This document shows positions 24,444 through 32,765 of a stretch of 32,781 nucleotides of DNA, one piece after another. Every line of letters begins with the position of its first letter. The first letter of the stretch is position 1. The notes under the pieces are model-generated. The model did no database searches, was not told where the DNA came from, and saw nothing but the letters and a program-made list of their open reading frames with translations. Position numbers and translations under genes: made by a program. The stretch spans positions 1 to 32,781 of the forward strand of contig JAUXXD010000064.1 in the NCBI GenBank assembly GCA_030681265.1, given 5' to 3'. The stretch is from Candidatus Didemnitutus sp. Lineage in GTDB: Bacteria > Verrucomicrobiota > Verrucomicrobiia > Opitutales > Opitutaceae.

Positions 24444-27191
24444 ATGGCGCTGCACCCCCAATTCCCTTCATCGCCCTACGCCCCGCTCATTCCCGAGCAA
24501 CGTTGGTTTCCTGCTGCCGAAGAACTGCGCAGCACGGCCTACGAGAAGCTTCTCCCGCCACTCGTCGCCAAGGTCCGCGCCGAGATCCACACTTGGCGAA
24601 ACCAAGGCTATCCCGGCTCGTCGGCAACGTCCGTGGCTCTGCTCCGCCACTGGTTCGAGAGCGATCATCTGACAGAGAACTCCGACCACACGCTCACCCC
24701 GTTCCGCTATTATTTCGCCCAACGCGAAGCGGTCGAGACCGTCATTTGGCTCCACGAGGTCCGTCACGCCCGCGATAAATACGACCTGATTCGCTTCGAC
24801 GCTTCCGGCGCCGTTTCCAGTGGCATGTTTGAGGAGGACTGGCCGCGCTACGTTCTGAAAATGGCCACCGGCGCGGGCAAGACCAAGGTCCTCTCGCTCC
24901 TCATCGCATGGAGCTTCTTCCACAAACTTTACGAGACCGACTCGGCCCTTTCCCGCAACTTCCTCGTCATCGCGCCCAACATCATCGTGCTCGACCGCCT
25001 CCGCGCCGATTTTGACGGACTCAAGATTTTCTTCAACGACCCCGTCCTCCCGCCCAACGGTCACGAGGGTCGCAACTGGCGCGACGATTTCCAGCTTACG
25101 CTGCACATCCAGGACGACGTCCGCATCGTCCGCGACACCGGCAATTTTTTTCTTACGAACATCCACCGTGTCTTCCTCGGCGAGGTGCGCGACCCCTCGC
25201 TGGAGGATGATGACCTGCGCGACTACTTCCTCGCCGACGCTTTCGGCCAAAAGCCCGCCGGCAAGACGACCGACAGCAAAACCGACCTCGGTGAAATCGT
25301 CCGCGAGATCGAGGAGCTCGCAGTCTTCAACGACGAGGCGCACCACATCCATGATCCCCGCATGGCGTGGTTCAAATCCATCCAGGACATCCATCACAAG
25401 ATGCTCCAGAAGGACCGCCGCCTCGCGTTGCAGGTCGATGTGACCGCCACCCCCCGCCACGACAACGGCGCCATCTTCGTCCAGACCGTCTCCGATTACC
25501 CACTCGTCGAGGCCATCCACCAGAACGTCGTCAAGCATCCCGTCCTGCCCGATGTCGCCAGCCGCGCGAAGCTCAGCGAAAAAAAGAGTGCCCTCTTTAC
25601 CGAGAAATATGACGACTACCTGAAGCTCGGCATCGAGGAGTGGCGCAAGAGCTACGCCGAGCACAAAGCCCTCGGCAAAAAGGCCGTCCTCTTCGTCATG
25701 GTGGACGACACCCGCAACTGCGACGACGTCGGTGCCTTTCTCGAAAAAATCTGCCCCGAGCTGCAGGGTGCCGTCCTCGTCATTCACACGAAAAACAACG
25801 GCGAGATTTCCGAAGCCGCGTCCGGCAAAAACAAGGATGAACTCGAAAAGCTCCGCAAGGAGGCCAACGAGATCGACACCCTCAAGTCGCCGCACAAGGC
25901 CATCGTCTCCGTCCTCATGCTCAAGGAGGGCTGGGACGTTAAAAACGTCACCACCATCGTCGGTCTGCGGGCCTACGCCGCCAAGAGCAACATCCTCCCC
26001 GAGCAGACCCTTGGCCGCGGCCTGCGCCGGATGTATTTCGGCAATGACGTCGTCCGCGAGACGGTCTCCGTCTTGGGCACGCCCGCCTTCATGGATTTCG
26101 TCGAGTCCATCCAGAGCGAGGGCGTCACTTTCGAGCGTGTGCCCATGGGACCGGGCACCGACCGTCACGAGTCGCTCATCGTGGAGGTCGATGCCGAAAA
26201 CAAGGCCAAGGACCTCGACGCGCTGGACATCCCGCTGCCCCGGCTCACCCGCCGCTACCAACGGGAGTTCAAAAACCTTGCCGGCCTCGATCCCGCCGCC
26301 TTCGGCAATCGCACCCTGGAGCTGAAACCGTTCACGCCGGAGGAAACCCGCGAGATCGTTTTCAAGACCATGCTCGACGCCGAGGTGCACCACACCATCT
26401 CGCTCGATGGCACCGGCGTGGCCGATTACCGTTCCGTCGTCGCTTTCTTCGCCCGGCAGTTGCTCAAGGACCTCCGTCTCGTCGGCGGCTACGAGGTGCT
26501 CTACCCGAAGGTGCGCGATTTCATGCGCGACCATCTGTTCACGCCGGCTCCTGTCAACCTCGAGGACCCCGTCGTCCTCCGCAATCTCTCCGAGCCCGAC
26601 GCCGGCAAGATTCTCTACGACGCCTTCCGCACCGCCATCAACGCCCTCACCGTCCGGGAAACCGGCACCACCCGCATCGAGGACCGCATCCGGCTCAAGG
26701 AAACCCGCCCCTTCCGCACCGACTACCGCCAAAATCTCCCGGCGACCAAAAGCGTGTTCAACACCATCGTCGGCGAGCCCCACTCAGGCAATTTCGAACT
26801 GCGGTTCGCCTCCTTCCTTGAAGCCGCCCCCGACGTTGCGGCCTTCGCCAAGAACTACCTGGCCGTCGGTTTCAAGCTCGACTACGTGAAAGCCAACGGC
26901 GATCTCGCCAACTATCACCCCGATTTCATCGTCCGCACTGCCGACGGCACCGTCTGGCTCGTCGAAACCAAGGGCCGTGCCGAGCTCGACCTGCCGCAGA
27001 AAATGGCCCGCCTCCGCCAATGGTGCGCCGACGCCACCGCAGCGGAGGCCGAAGCGGACGAGGACATGTTTCCACTCGCCGAACGCCCCTCGCGCTACGA
27101 CTTCGTTTACGTGGACCAGCCCGGCTTCGAGGAGCACCGTCCCGTCGCATTCGCGGCCCTCGCTGCGAGCTTCACTGAATATAAAACCTGA
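24444..27191 (+). CDS. Type III restriction Res-like helicase-nuclease
   Basis: A 915-residue SF2 helicase with a C-terminal nuclease domain, resembling type III restriction Res subunits and the wider DEAD/DEAH restriction endonuclease group (from memory, the BPTD_3080-like family). Motif I is MATGAGKTK (GKT at about 145-147), motif II DEAH (297-300), motif III VTATP (333-337), and motif VI QTLGRGLRR (from 521). A PD-(D/E)xK nuclease site is likely at PDFIV (D827) and VETKG (E841, K843). The ATG at 24444 follows a TTG at 24408 in the same frame. It would translocate and cut DNA lacking the partner modification. The AlbA_2 gene follows after 9 bases and Mod is downstream, an unusual Res-AlbA_2-Mod order. 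Confidence 0.92.
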   Translation: MALHPQFPSSPYAPLIPEQRWFPAAEELRSTAYEKLLPPLVAKVRAEIHTWRNQGYPGSSATSVALLRHWFESDHLTENSDHTLTPFRYYFAQREAVETVIWLHEVRHARDKYDLIRFDASGAVSSGMFEEDWPRYVLKMATGAGKTKVLSLLIAWSFFHKLYETDSALSRNFLVIAPNIIVLDRLRADFDGLKIFFNDPVLPPNGHEGRNWRDDFQLTLHIQDDVRIVRDTGNFFLTNIHRVFLGEVRDPSLEDDDLRDYFLADAFGQKPAGKTTDSKTDLGEIVREIEELAVFNDEAHHIHDPRMAWFKSIQDIHHKMLQKDRRLALQVDVTATPRHDNGAIFVQTVSDYPLVEAIHQNVVKHPVLPDVASRAKLSEKKSALFTEKYDDYLKLGIEEWRKSYAEHKALGKKAVLFVMVDDTRNCDDVGAFLEKICPELQGAVLVIHTKNNGEISEAASGKNKDELEKLRKEANEIDTLKSPHKAIVSVLMLKEGWDVKNVTTIVGLRAYAAKSNILPEQTLGRGLRRMYFGNDVVRETVSVLGTPAFMDFVESIQSEGVTFERVPMGPGTDRHESLIVEVDAENKAKDLDALDIPLPRLTRRYQREFKNLAGLDPAAFGNRTLELKPFTPEETREIVFKTMLDAEVHHTISLDGTGVADYRSVVAFFARQLLKDLRLVGGYEVLYPKVRDFMRDHLFTPAPVNLEDPVVLRNLSEPDAGKILYDAFRTAINALTVRETGTTRIEDRIRLKETRPFRTDYRQNLPATKSVFNTIVGEPHSGNFELRFASFLEAAPDVAAFAKNYLAVGFKLDYVKANGDLANYHPDFIVRTADGTVWLVETKGRAELDLPQKMARLRQWCADATAAEAEADEDMFPLAERPSRYDFVYVDQPGFEEHRPVAFAALAASFTEYKT

Positions 27192-27200
27192 GCCGCCCTC

Positions 27201-28859
27201 ATGTCGCCGGAAGAACTCCAATCCCAGCTTTCCGCCCTGCTCACCACGTGGGAAAGCGAATGCGTGGAGTTCAAGGACGCCAACGACAACTTCTCCACCT
27301 CCGACATCGGCAAATATTTCTCCGCCCTCGCCAACGAGGCCAATCTTCGCGGGCTCGCCTCCGCCTGGCTTGTGTTTGGGGTGGACAACAAAACCCGCGC
27401 CATCATCGGCACCGCCTACCGGCCCGAGCACGCACGCCTGCACAGCCTCAAGCACCAGATCGCCCAAGGCACGGACCCCGCCACCAGTTTTCGCGAAATT
27501 CACGAGCTCGCCACTCCCTCCGGCCGCGTCGTTCTTTTTGAGATCCCCGCTGCACCTCGCGGCCTGCCCATCGCGTGGCAGACCCATTTCTATGCCCGCG
27601 CCGGCGAATCCCTCACCGGCCTGAGCATCGCCAAGCAGGATGAAATCCGCGCCCAGGGCCTGGCCGACGACTGGTCCGCCATCGTCGTCAAGGAAGCCGC
27701 GCCGGCCGACCTTGATCCCGCCGCGCTGGCCAAGGCCCGCGAGGTGTTTCTCGCCCGCTACCGCGCCCGCCTCCCCGAGACCACCATCCGCGCCTGGGAC
27801 GACGCGACCTTTCTCGAGCAGGCCAAGCTCACCGTGCGTGGCGGCATCACCCGCGCCTGCCTGCTCCTGCTCGGTCGTGACACCGCCACCGCACTGCTCA
27901 ACCCCTATGTCGCCGAACTGTCGTGGAAACTCGAGGGCCCGGAGCGCGGCTACGAGCACTTTCACCCCCCCTTTCTCCTTACCACTTCGCTGCTCTTTCA
28001 GCGCATCCGTCCGCTCCGGCTCAGCTTTTTGCCTCCCGGCCAGCTCATCCCCGTCGAGGTTTCCAAATACGACCAGCGCATCGTCCTCGAAGCCCTCCAC
28101 AACTGCATCGCCCATCAGGACTACACCCGCTGCGAACGCGTGCTGGTGGTCGAACGCGTCGGCGAACTCGAATTTCAAAACGCCGGTGATTTCTTCGACG
28201 GCGCGCCCGACGATTATGTGCGCGGCACCCGTTCCCCCCGGCGCTACCGCAACCGCCTGCTCGCCGAGGCCATGATGCGTCTCGGCATGATCGACACCAT
28301 GGGCTTCGGCATCCGCGAAGTCATGTGGAAGGGGCAGGCCAGCCGCTATCTGCCACTGCCCGACTTCGACCTCACCGAACCCGACCACGTCAAGCTCCGC
28401 CTCCAGGGCCGGTTTCTGGACGAGAATTACAGCCGCACCCTCCTCGCCCACGCCGATCTCCCGTGGCCCGATGTGCTCGCGTTGGACATCATCCAAAAAG
28501 GCGGCTCACCCGATGACGACTCGGTCAAGGACCTTCGTCACCGGGGCCTGATCGAGGGTCGCAAGCCCAAGCTCCATGTCGCCGCCGACATCGCCGCCGC
28601 CACCGATACCGAAGCTGAATATATCCGCCATCGAGCTTTCGATGACCGCTACTTCTGCGACCTGATCCTCGATTACCTGAAAACCTTCAAGGAAGGACAG
28701 CGGGCGGATTTTGAACGATTGCTGGATGGAAAGCTCTCGGACTTGCTCAACGCGCGGCAAAAACAAATCAAAATCCGGAATCTGCTCCAAAGACTCCGAC
28801 GGGAGGGCAAAATTCGCCCTAACGGAAAAACCAGATCGGCCACATGGATACTCGCCTGA
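27201..28859 (+). CDS. Schlafen AlbA_2 domain / HATPase_c_4 protein
   Basis: A 552-residue protein with an N-terminal AlbA_2 (Schlafen-type) domain: ESECVEFKDA (E20, E23, K25) is the family signature, followed by FSALANEANLRG and LVFGVDN. Residues about 290-350 match the HATPase_c_4 pattern (VLEALHNCIAHQDYTR, then GELEFQNAGDFF), and a winged-helix-rich C-terminus ends in IRNLLQRLRREGKIRPNG. Such proteins are often annotated as RNA-binding ATPases or RecG-like; some AlbA_2 proteins are nucleases or transcription regulators. It is 9 bases after the Res gene and precedes Mod, so it is likely part of the cassette. It may act as a sensor, effector or regulator; none is proven. Confidence 0.9.
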   Translation: MSPEELQSQLSALLTTWESECVEFKDANDNFSTSDIGKYFSALANEANLRGLASAWLVFGVDNKTRAIIGTAYRPEHARLHSLKHQIAQGTDPATSFREIHELATPSGRVVLFEIPAAPRGLPIAWQTHFYARAGESLTGLSIAKQDEIRAQGLADDWSAIVVKEAAPADLDPAALAKAREVFLARYRARLPETTIRAWDDATFLEQAKLTVRGGITRACLLLLGRDTATALLNPYVAELSWKLEGPERGYEHFHPPFLLTTSLLFQRIRPLRLSFLPPGQLIPVEVSKYDQRIVLEALHNCIAHQDYTRCERVLVVERVGELEFQNAGDFFDGAPDDYVRGTRSPRRYRNRLLAEAMMRLGMIDTMGFGIREVMWKGQASRYLPLPDFDLTEPDHVKLRLQGRFLDENYSRTLLAHADLPWPDVLALDIIQKGGSPDDDSVKDLRHRGLIEGRKPKLHVAADIAAATDTEAEYIRHRAFDDRYFCDLILDYLKTFKEGQRADFERLLDGKLSDLLNARQKQIKIRNLLQRLRREGKIRPNGKTRSATWILA

Positions 28860-28894
28860 CCTCCATCGCTTGGCTTCGCCACAGACTCGTGAGC

Positions 28895-28945
28895 GATTGT
28901 CTCCGATTGTCTCCGATTGTCTCCGATTGTGCGCCATTGTGCGCG
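28895..28945. repeat. 10-11-bp tandem repeat tract upstream of mod
   Basis: GATTGTCTCC is repeated three times from 28895 (10-base period), then two degenerate 11-base units GATTGTGCGCC and ATTGTGCGCGG follow. It lies in the 247-base region between the AlbA_2 and methyltransferase genes. Confidence 0.9.
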
Positions 28946-28956
28946 GATGATATTAT
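28927..28956 (+). promoter_or_regulatory. Weak candidate promoter for the methyltransferase gene
   Basis: TTGTGC (28927-28932) at the end of the tandem repeats and TATTAT (28951-28956) are 18 bases apart, a possible -35/-10 pair. The region up to the ATG at 29107 is clearly AT-richer than its surroundings and also holds an 11-base direct repeat CCTTATTTGAT (28971-28981 and 29038-29048). The promoter is a guess from spacing alone. Confidence 0.25.
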
Positions 28957-29106
28957 GAGTAGTCACCAAACCTTATTTGATTGGAGACCCGACCAGACGT
29001 TGGCCCGGTGCCTCAAAGCCCTGTTTTTCAGCACTTTCCTTATTTGATGGCTAATTGATTCCAGCCCCCACGCTTCGCCTATCAACCCTTCAGCCTTTTC
29101 ATCGCC

Positions 29107-31506
29107 ATGCCCCGCCCGCACGACACCGACCGCTACGAGTTCTCCGACGCCGAGAAGCGCGACCTCATCAAGCTCATCGAGCAGGGCAAGCCGCTCCCGG
29201 AGAAATACCGCTTCCTCCTCTTCGCCGACAAACGCGAGGTCGAACTCGTCTGGAACGGCAAGACCCGCGAAGTCTGCACCGCCATCCTCCCCTTCCAGAC
29301 CCTCGAACACATCGACGAGCCGCGCAAGGAGTCTGCTCCGGGGAGCGCACGCGGCTCGCGTGCCGGCTCGGGCGTCCCGCCCGAGCCATCCGAGTTTCAG
29401 CCCGACCTCATCGACATGTCCGGCAGGCAGGTCAAGGGCTGGACCAACAAACTCATCTGGGGCGACAACAAGCTCATCCTCGCCTCCCTCAAGAGCGGCG
29501 CGCTCCGCCGCCAGATCGAGGACGCTGGCGGCCTAAAGCTCATCTACATTGACCCGCCCTTCGACGTGGGCGCGGACTTCAGCATGGACATCGAGATTGG
29601 CGGCGAGACCTTCCACAAAGAGCCGAACCTCCTCGAACAAATCGCCTATCGCGACACCTGGGGGCGCGGCGCGGATTCCTTCATCGCCATGATTTACGAA
29701 CGCCTCATCCTCATGCGCGATTTGATGCACAGCGACGGCAGCATCTACGTGCATATGGGTCCGAACGTCTCGCCCGCGATTGAAACAGTGATTCGTGAGC
29801 TGTTTGGCTCAACCGGACCGAGCGCGATGATTACTTGGAAAAGAGTAACTGCTCACGGCGACAGCCAACGCTGGGGTGTGATTCACGACTCGATTCTTTG
29901 GAGGACGAAAGGCGAGAGCTATATTTGGAATCCGCAGTATGAGCCTTACGACGAAAGTTATCTCGGCTCGAAATACACGAACACGACGGCGGACGGTCGC
30001 CGCTACCGGCTCGACAATCTCACGAGTCCGAATCCGCGTCCGAACATGATGTATGAATGGCGCGGCTGCTCTCCGCCAGCGATGGGTTGGCGTTACGAGT
30101 TGGCGACGATGGAGAAGCTTTTCGCCGAAGGCCGAATTGAGCTGCCGAAAAAAGAAGGTGGACGCCCGCAGTTGCGGCGTTTTTTAGACGAAGGCAAAGG
30201 CGTGCCCGTCGGAACAGTGTGGGCCGACCTTTCGCCCGTAAATTCACAAGCGAAGGAAGACACTGGCTACTCGACGCAGAAGCCGGAGTTACTTGTTGAA
30301 CGCATTCTCAAAGCCAGCAGCAACGAAGGCGATTTGGTGGCGGACTTTTTCTGCGGGAGCGGCACGACCGCCGCCGTGGCCGAAAAGCTCGGGCGCAAAT
30401 GGATCGCCACCGACCTCGGCAAGTTCGGCATCCACACCACGCGCAAGCGGCTCATCCAGGTGCAGCGCGAGTTGAAGGCCGGCGGCAAACCGTTCCGCGC
30501 CTTCGAGGTGCTCAACCTCGGCCGCTACGAGCGCCAGGCCTATCTCAACGTCGCCGGGCGGCTCACCGGCAAAAAGAAGGAGCAGGCCCTCGCCCGCAAG
30601 GAACAGGAGTTCCGCGAGCTGATCCTGAAAGCCTACCGCGCCGAGCCGTTGTCGGGTGCGAGCCGCACGGGCGACGACGGATTCTTCCACGGCAAGAACG
30701 GCGGGCGGCTCGTGGTCGTCGGCCCGATCAACCTGCCCGTGGGGCGGCTGTTCATTGAGGAAGTCATCACGGAATGCCGCAAGCGCGGCGCCTCACGTGT
30801 GGACGTGCTCGCGTTCGAGTTCGAGATGGGTCTGTTCCCAGCCGTGCTGGACGAGGCGAAGCAGAAGGGCATCGACCTCGCGCCCAAGACTATCCCGCCC
30901 GAAGTCTTCGACAAGCGCGCCGTGGAGAAAGGCCAGGTGCGTTTCGCCGACGTGGCTTACATCGAAGTCACACCGCGTTTCGACAAGAAACATCCGCTCG
31001 CCATCGCAGTCGAGCTGACGGATTTCTCCGTCTATTACTCGCAGGGCATCGCCGATGCGATTGCGGCGGACCTGAAAGCCGGCAAGAGCGAAGTCGTGTG
31101 CGAGGCCGGCAAGCTGGTGAAGTTCAGCAAAGACAAGAACGGCGTCCTCACCCGCGACGTGCTCACGAAGCAATGGACCGACTGGGTGGATTACTGGGCC
31201 GTGGATTTCGACTACGAGAGCCGCAAGGAAATCATCAAAGTGCCGAAGCGCATGGGCGTGGAGGGTGAGTTGGTCGGTGTGGTGAAGGCGGACTCGGGCG
31301 AGTTCGTGGATTTCGAAGAACGCTGGACCGGCGCCTACATCTTCGAGAACGAATGGCAGAGCTTCCGCACCCGCCAGAGCCGGGACCTGGAACTGACGAG
31401 CGTGAGTCACGCCTACGCCAAACCGGGCCGCTACACCATCGCCGTGAAGGTCATCGACATCTTCGGCAACGACACGATGACGCTGGTGCCGGTGACCGCG
31501 GGGTGA
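29107..31506 (+). CDS. Beta-class N6-adenine DNA methyltransferase (type III Mod-like)
   Basis: A 799-residue site-specific DNA methyltransferase. The catalytic motif IV is YIDPPF (D149-F152), and the SAM motif I is FFCGSGTT (from F414). This order, IV before I, is the beta class with the target recognition domain between them. The N-terminus is FSDAEKRDLIKLIEQGK-like, followed by a Gly/Ser/Pro-rich linker (about residues 75-95) encoded by hairpin repeats. The C-terminal 300 residues include an Ig/PKD-like end (SHAYAKPGRYTIAVKVIDIFG). The region of about 29765-30345 is AT-richer than the rest, consistent with a replaced recognition domain. It should protect host DNA from the Res-like protein of the cassette. 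The specificity is unknown. Confidence 0.93.
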   Translation: MPRPHDTDRYEFSDAEKRDLIKLIEQGKPLPEKYRFLLFADKREVELVWNGKTREVCTAILPFQTLEHIDEPRKESAPGSARGSRAGSGVPPEPSEFQPDLIDMSGRQVKGWTNKLIWGDNKLILASLKSGALRRQIEDAGGLKLIYIDPPFDVGADFSMDIEIGGETFHKEPNLLEQIAYRDTWGRGADSFIAMIYERLILMRDLMHSDGSIYVHMGPNVSPAIETVIRELFGSTGPSAMITWKRVTAHGDSQRWGVIHDSILWRTKGESYIWNPQYEPYDESYLGSKYTNTTADGRRYRLDNLTSPNPRPNMMYEWRGCSPPAMGWRYELATMEKLFAEGRIELPKKEGGRPQLRRFLDEGKGVPVGTVWADLSPVNSQAKEDTGYSTQKPELLVERILKASSNEGDLVADFFCGSGTTAAVAEKLGRKWIATDLGKFGIHTTRKRLIQVQRELKAGGKPFRAFEVLNLGRYERQAYLNVAGRLTGKKKEQALARKEQEFRELILKAYRAEPLSGASRTGDDGFFHGKNGGRLVVVGPINLPVGRLFIEEVITECRKRGASRVDVLAFEFEMGLFPAVLDEAKQKGIDLAPKTIPPEVFDKRAVEKGQVRFADVAYIEVTPRFDKKHPLAIAVELTDFSVYYSQGIADAIAADLKAGKSEVVCEAGKLVKFSKDKNGVLTRDVLTKQWTDWVDYWAVDFDYESRKEIIKVPKRMGVEGELVGVVKADSGEFVDFEERWTGAYIFENEWQSFRTRQSRDLELTSVSHAYAKPGRYTIAVKVIDIFGNDTMTLVPVTAG
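29348..29387. repeat. Two adjacent hairpin-forming repeats inside mod
   Basis: CACGCG-GCT-CGCGTG (29348-29362) and GGCTCGGGCG-TCC-CGCCCGAGCC (stems 29365-29374 and 29378-29387) are perfect inverted repeats in the linker-encoding part of the methyltransferase gene. They are translated in frame as a Gly/Ser/Pro/Arg-rich stretch. Confidence 0.85.
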
Positions 31507-31513
31507 TGCCCCC

Positions 31514-31652
31514 TCACGGCGTCCACTCTTCCATCGCTTCGGCGCCCATCGGGGTGGCATGGCCTTCGCGGAGCAGGGCGTTGTTGAGGAAAAGCGTTTC
31601 GCCGGAGCGCGTCGTGAGGTGCACGTCGGCGAGGTAATACCAACGCCCCGTA
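31514..31652 (-). pseudogene. 3' fragment of a small reading frame split by the IS630 element
   Basis: On the minus strand a frame ends GRWYYLADVHLTTRSGETLF, with the C-terminus GAEAMEEWTP and TGA at 31516-31514. It is cut by the left end of the IS element at 31651. Joining it to the bases beyond the right end (32766-32781), with one TA retained, continues the frame as M-S-A-T-G-R-W-Y-Y, with an ATG only four codons upstream. The intact frame would be about 48 residues from that ATG, or longer if the true start lies outside the window. No family is recognised. The gene is tail-to-tail with mod. Confidence 0.55.
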
Positions 31653-32765
31653 GCTTTTAGACTTCCCATGGCGGGAAGAACAGGGCAAGTTTGGGCATGG
31701 CAAGAACACTTCCTGAATTGGGTGCAACGGTGGTGGCGGAGATCGAGGCGGCGTGGGCCGAGCCGCAGCCGGACTGGGCCCGCCGCCGGCTGCTGGTGGT
31801 GAGGTTGATCGCGCAGCACGAGCTGACGGCCGCCGAGATCATGCGGGTGGCGGACGTGAGCCGGCAAACGGTCTTCACTTATCGGGACAAGGTGGTGGCC
31901 GAGGGTGTGGCCGGCTTGCTGCGGCGCGACTGGAAGGGGGCGCGCAAGCCGGTGGTGCGCGGGGCCGTGGCCGTCGAGTTTATCCGGCGTCTGGAGACCG
32001 GCCAGTTCCGGCAGGCGCGCGACGCTCAGGCGTGGATCAAGAAGCGCACCCGGCGGAGCCTGAGCGAGAGCGGCGTGCGCAAAATTTTGCGCCGGCTGGG
32101 CGGCAAGCTCAAGGTGCCGCGCAAGAGTCACGCCAAAAAGGATCCGGCCAAGGCCGCCCAGTTCAAGGCGGAGCTGCCCGCGCGGCTGACGGCCGTGGTG
32201 GGCTCCGCGCCCGGCCAGCCGGTGCGACTGTGGGTGCTCGACGAACACCGTTATGGCCTGTTGCCGGTGATCCGCCGGGTCTGGGCGCGGCGCGGCGTGC
32301 GGGTGCATGCGCCCTACGCCACCAAATACCAATGGGGTTACCTCCATGAAGCGCTGGAAGTCGACGGCGAGCATCGCACCGAGCTGCTCTTCACCCCGGC
32401 GATCGACCGGGACATCCACGCCGTCTTACTCCAACAAATCGCCGCCGCCGATCCCCAAGCGCTGCACGTGGTCATCCAGGACCAAGCCGGCTTTCACCTG
32501 CCGAGCGACGATCCGCGGCTGCCGAAAAACCTCCGGCTGCTGCCCTTGCCGCCCTACAGTCCGGAACTCAATCCGGTCGAGCGCTTCGGCGGCCTGCTCA
32601 AAGCCCGCGTGACCAACCGGCTCTATCCCAGCTTGCGCCGGTTGGAAGATCACCTCTTCGCCGCTTCCCGGGAATGGACCCAACCGGCCAAAGTCGCCGG
32701 CCTGATCCACCGCTGGCTCGCCGATCAGGTAAACTCTGGCGCTCCAATCTAAAGTCTATTAGCTA
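31651..32765 (+). mobile_element. IS630-family insertion sequence
   Basis: A complete element of about 1.1 kb. The terminal inverted repeats read TAGCTTTTAGACTT at the left (31651-31664) and TAGCTAATAGACTT at the right, on the complement of 32752-32765, 12 of 14 bases alike. The outer TA on both sides fits the TA target duplication typical of IS630/Tc1-mariner elements. A subterminal hairpin CTTCCC/GGGAAG lies at 31662-31678. The single gene is a transposase. It interrupts a small minus-strand frame. Confidence 0.88.
31697..32752 (+). CDS. IS630-family transposase
   Basis: A 351-residue DDE transposase. The N-terminal third is a helix-turn-helix DNA-binding region (AEIMRVADVSRQTVFTYRDKVV). 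A basic linker then leads to the catalytic domain with the first Asp in WVLDEHRYGL, the second in VVIQDQAGFH and the final Glu in YSPELNPVERFGGLLK, the IS630/Tc1 arrangement. It is one uninterrupted frame, so the element may be active. The ATG at 31697 is chosen over a TTG two codons upstream. The stop codon TAA (32750-32752) touches the right inverted repeat. A fragment of the target gene lies outside the element on the left. Confidence 0.95.
   Translation: MARTLPELGATVVAEIEAAWAEPQPDWARRRLLVVRLIAQHELTAAEIMRVADVSRQTVFTYRDKVVAEGVAGLLRRDWKGARKPVVRGAVAVEFIRRLETGQFRQARDAQAWIKKRTRRSLSESGVRKILRRLGGKLKVPRKSHAKKDPAKAAQFKAELPARLTAVVGSAPGQPVRLWVLDEHRYGLLPVIRRVWARRGVRVHAPYATKYQWGYLHEALEVDGEHRTELLFTPAIDRDIHAVLLQQIAAADPQALHVVIQDQAGFHLPSDDPRLPKNLRLLPLPPYSPELNPVERFGGLLKARVTNRLYPSLRRLEDHLFAASREWTQPAKVAGLIHRWLADQVNSGAPI

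Noticed and set aside
24468-28496. Two long minus-strand frames (771 and 570 codons) opposite the Res-like and AlbA_2 genes
   Set aside because: They mirror the sense genes with Gly/Val/Glu-rich translations; all helicase and AlbA_2 motifs are on the plus strand.
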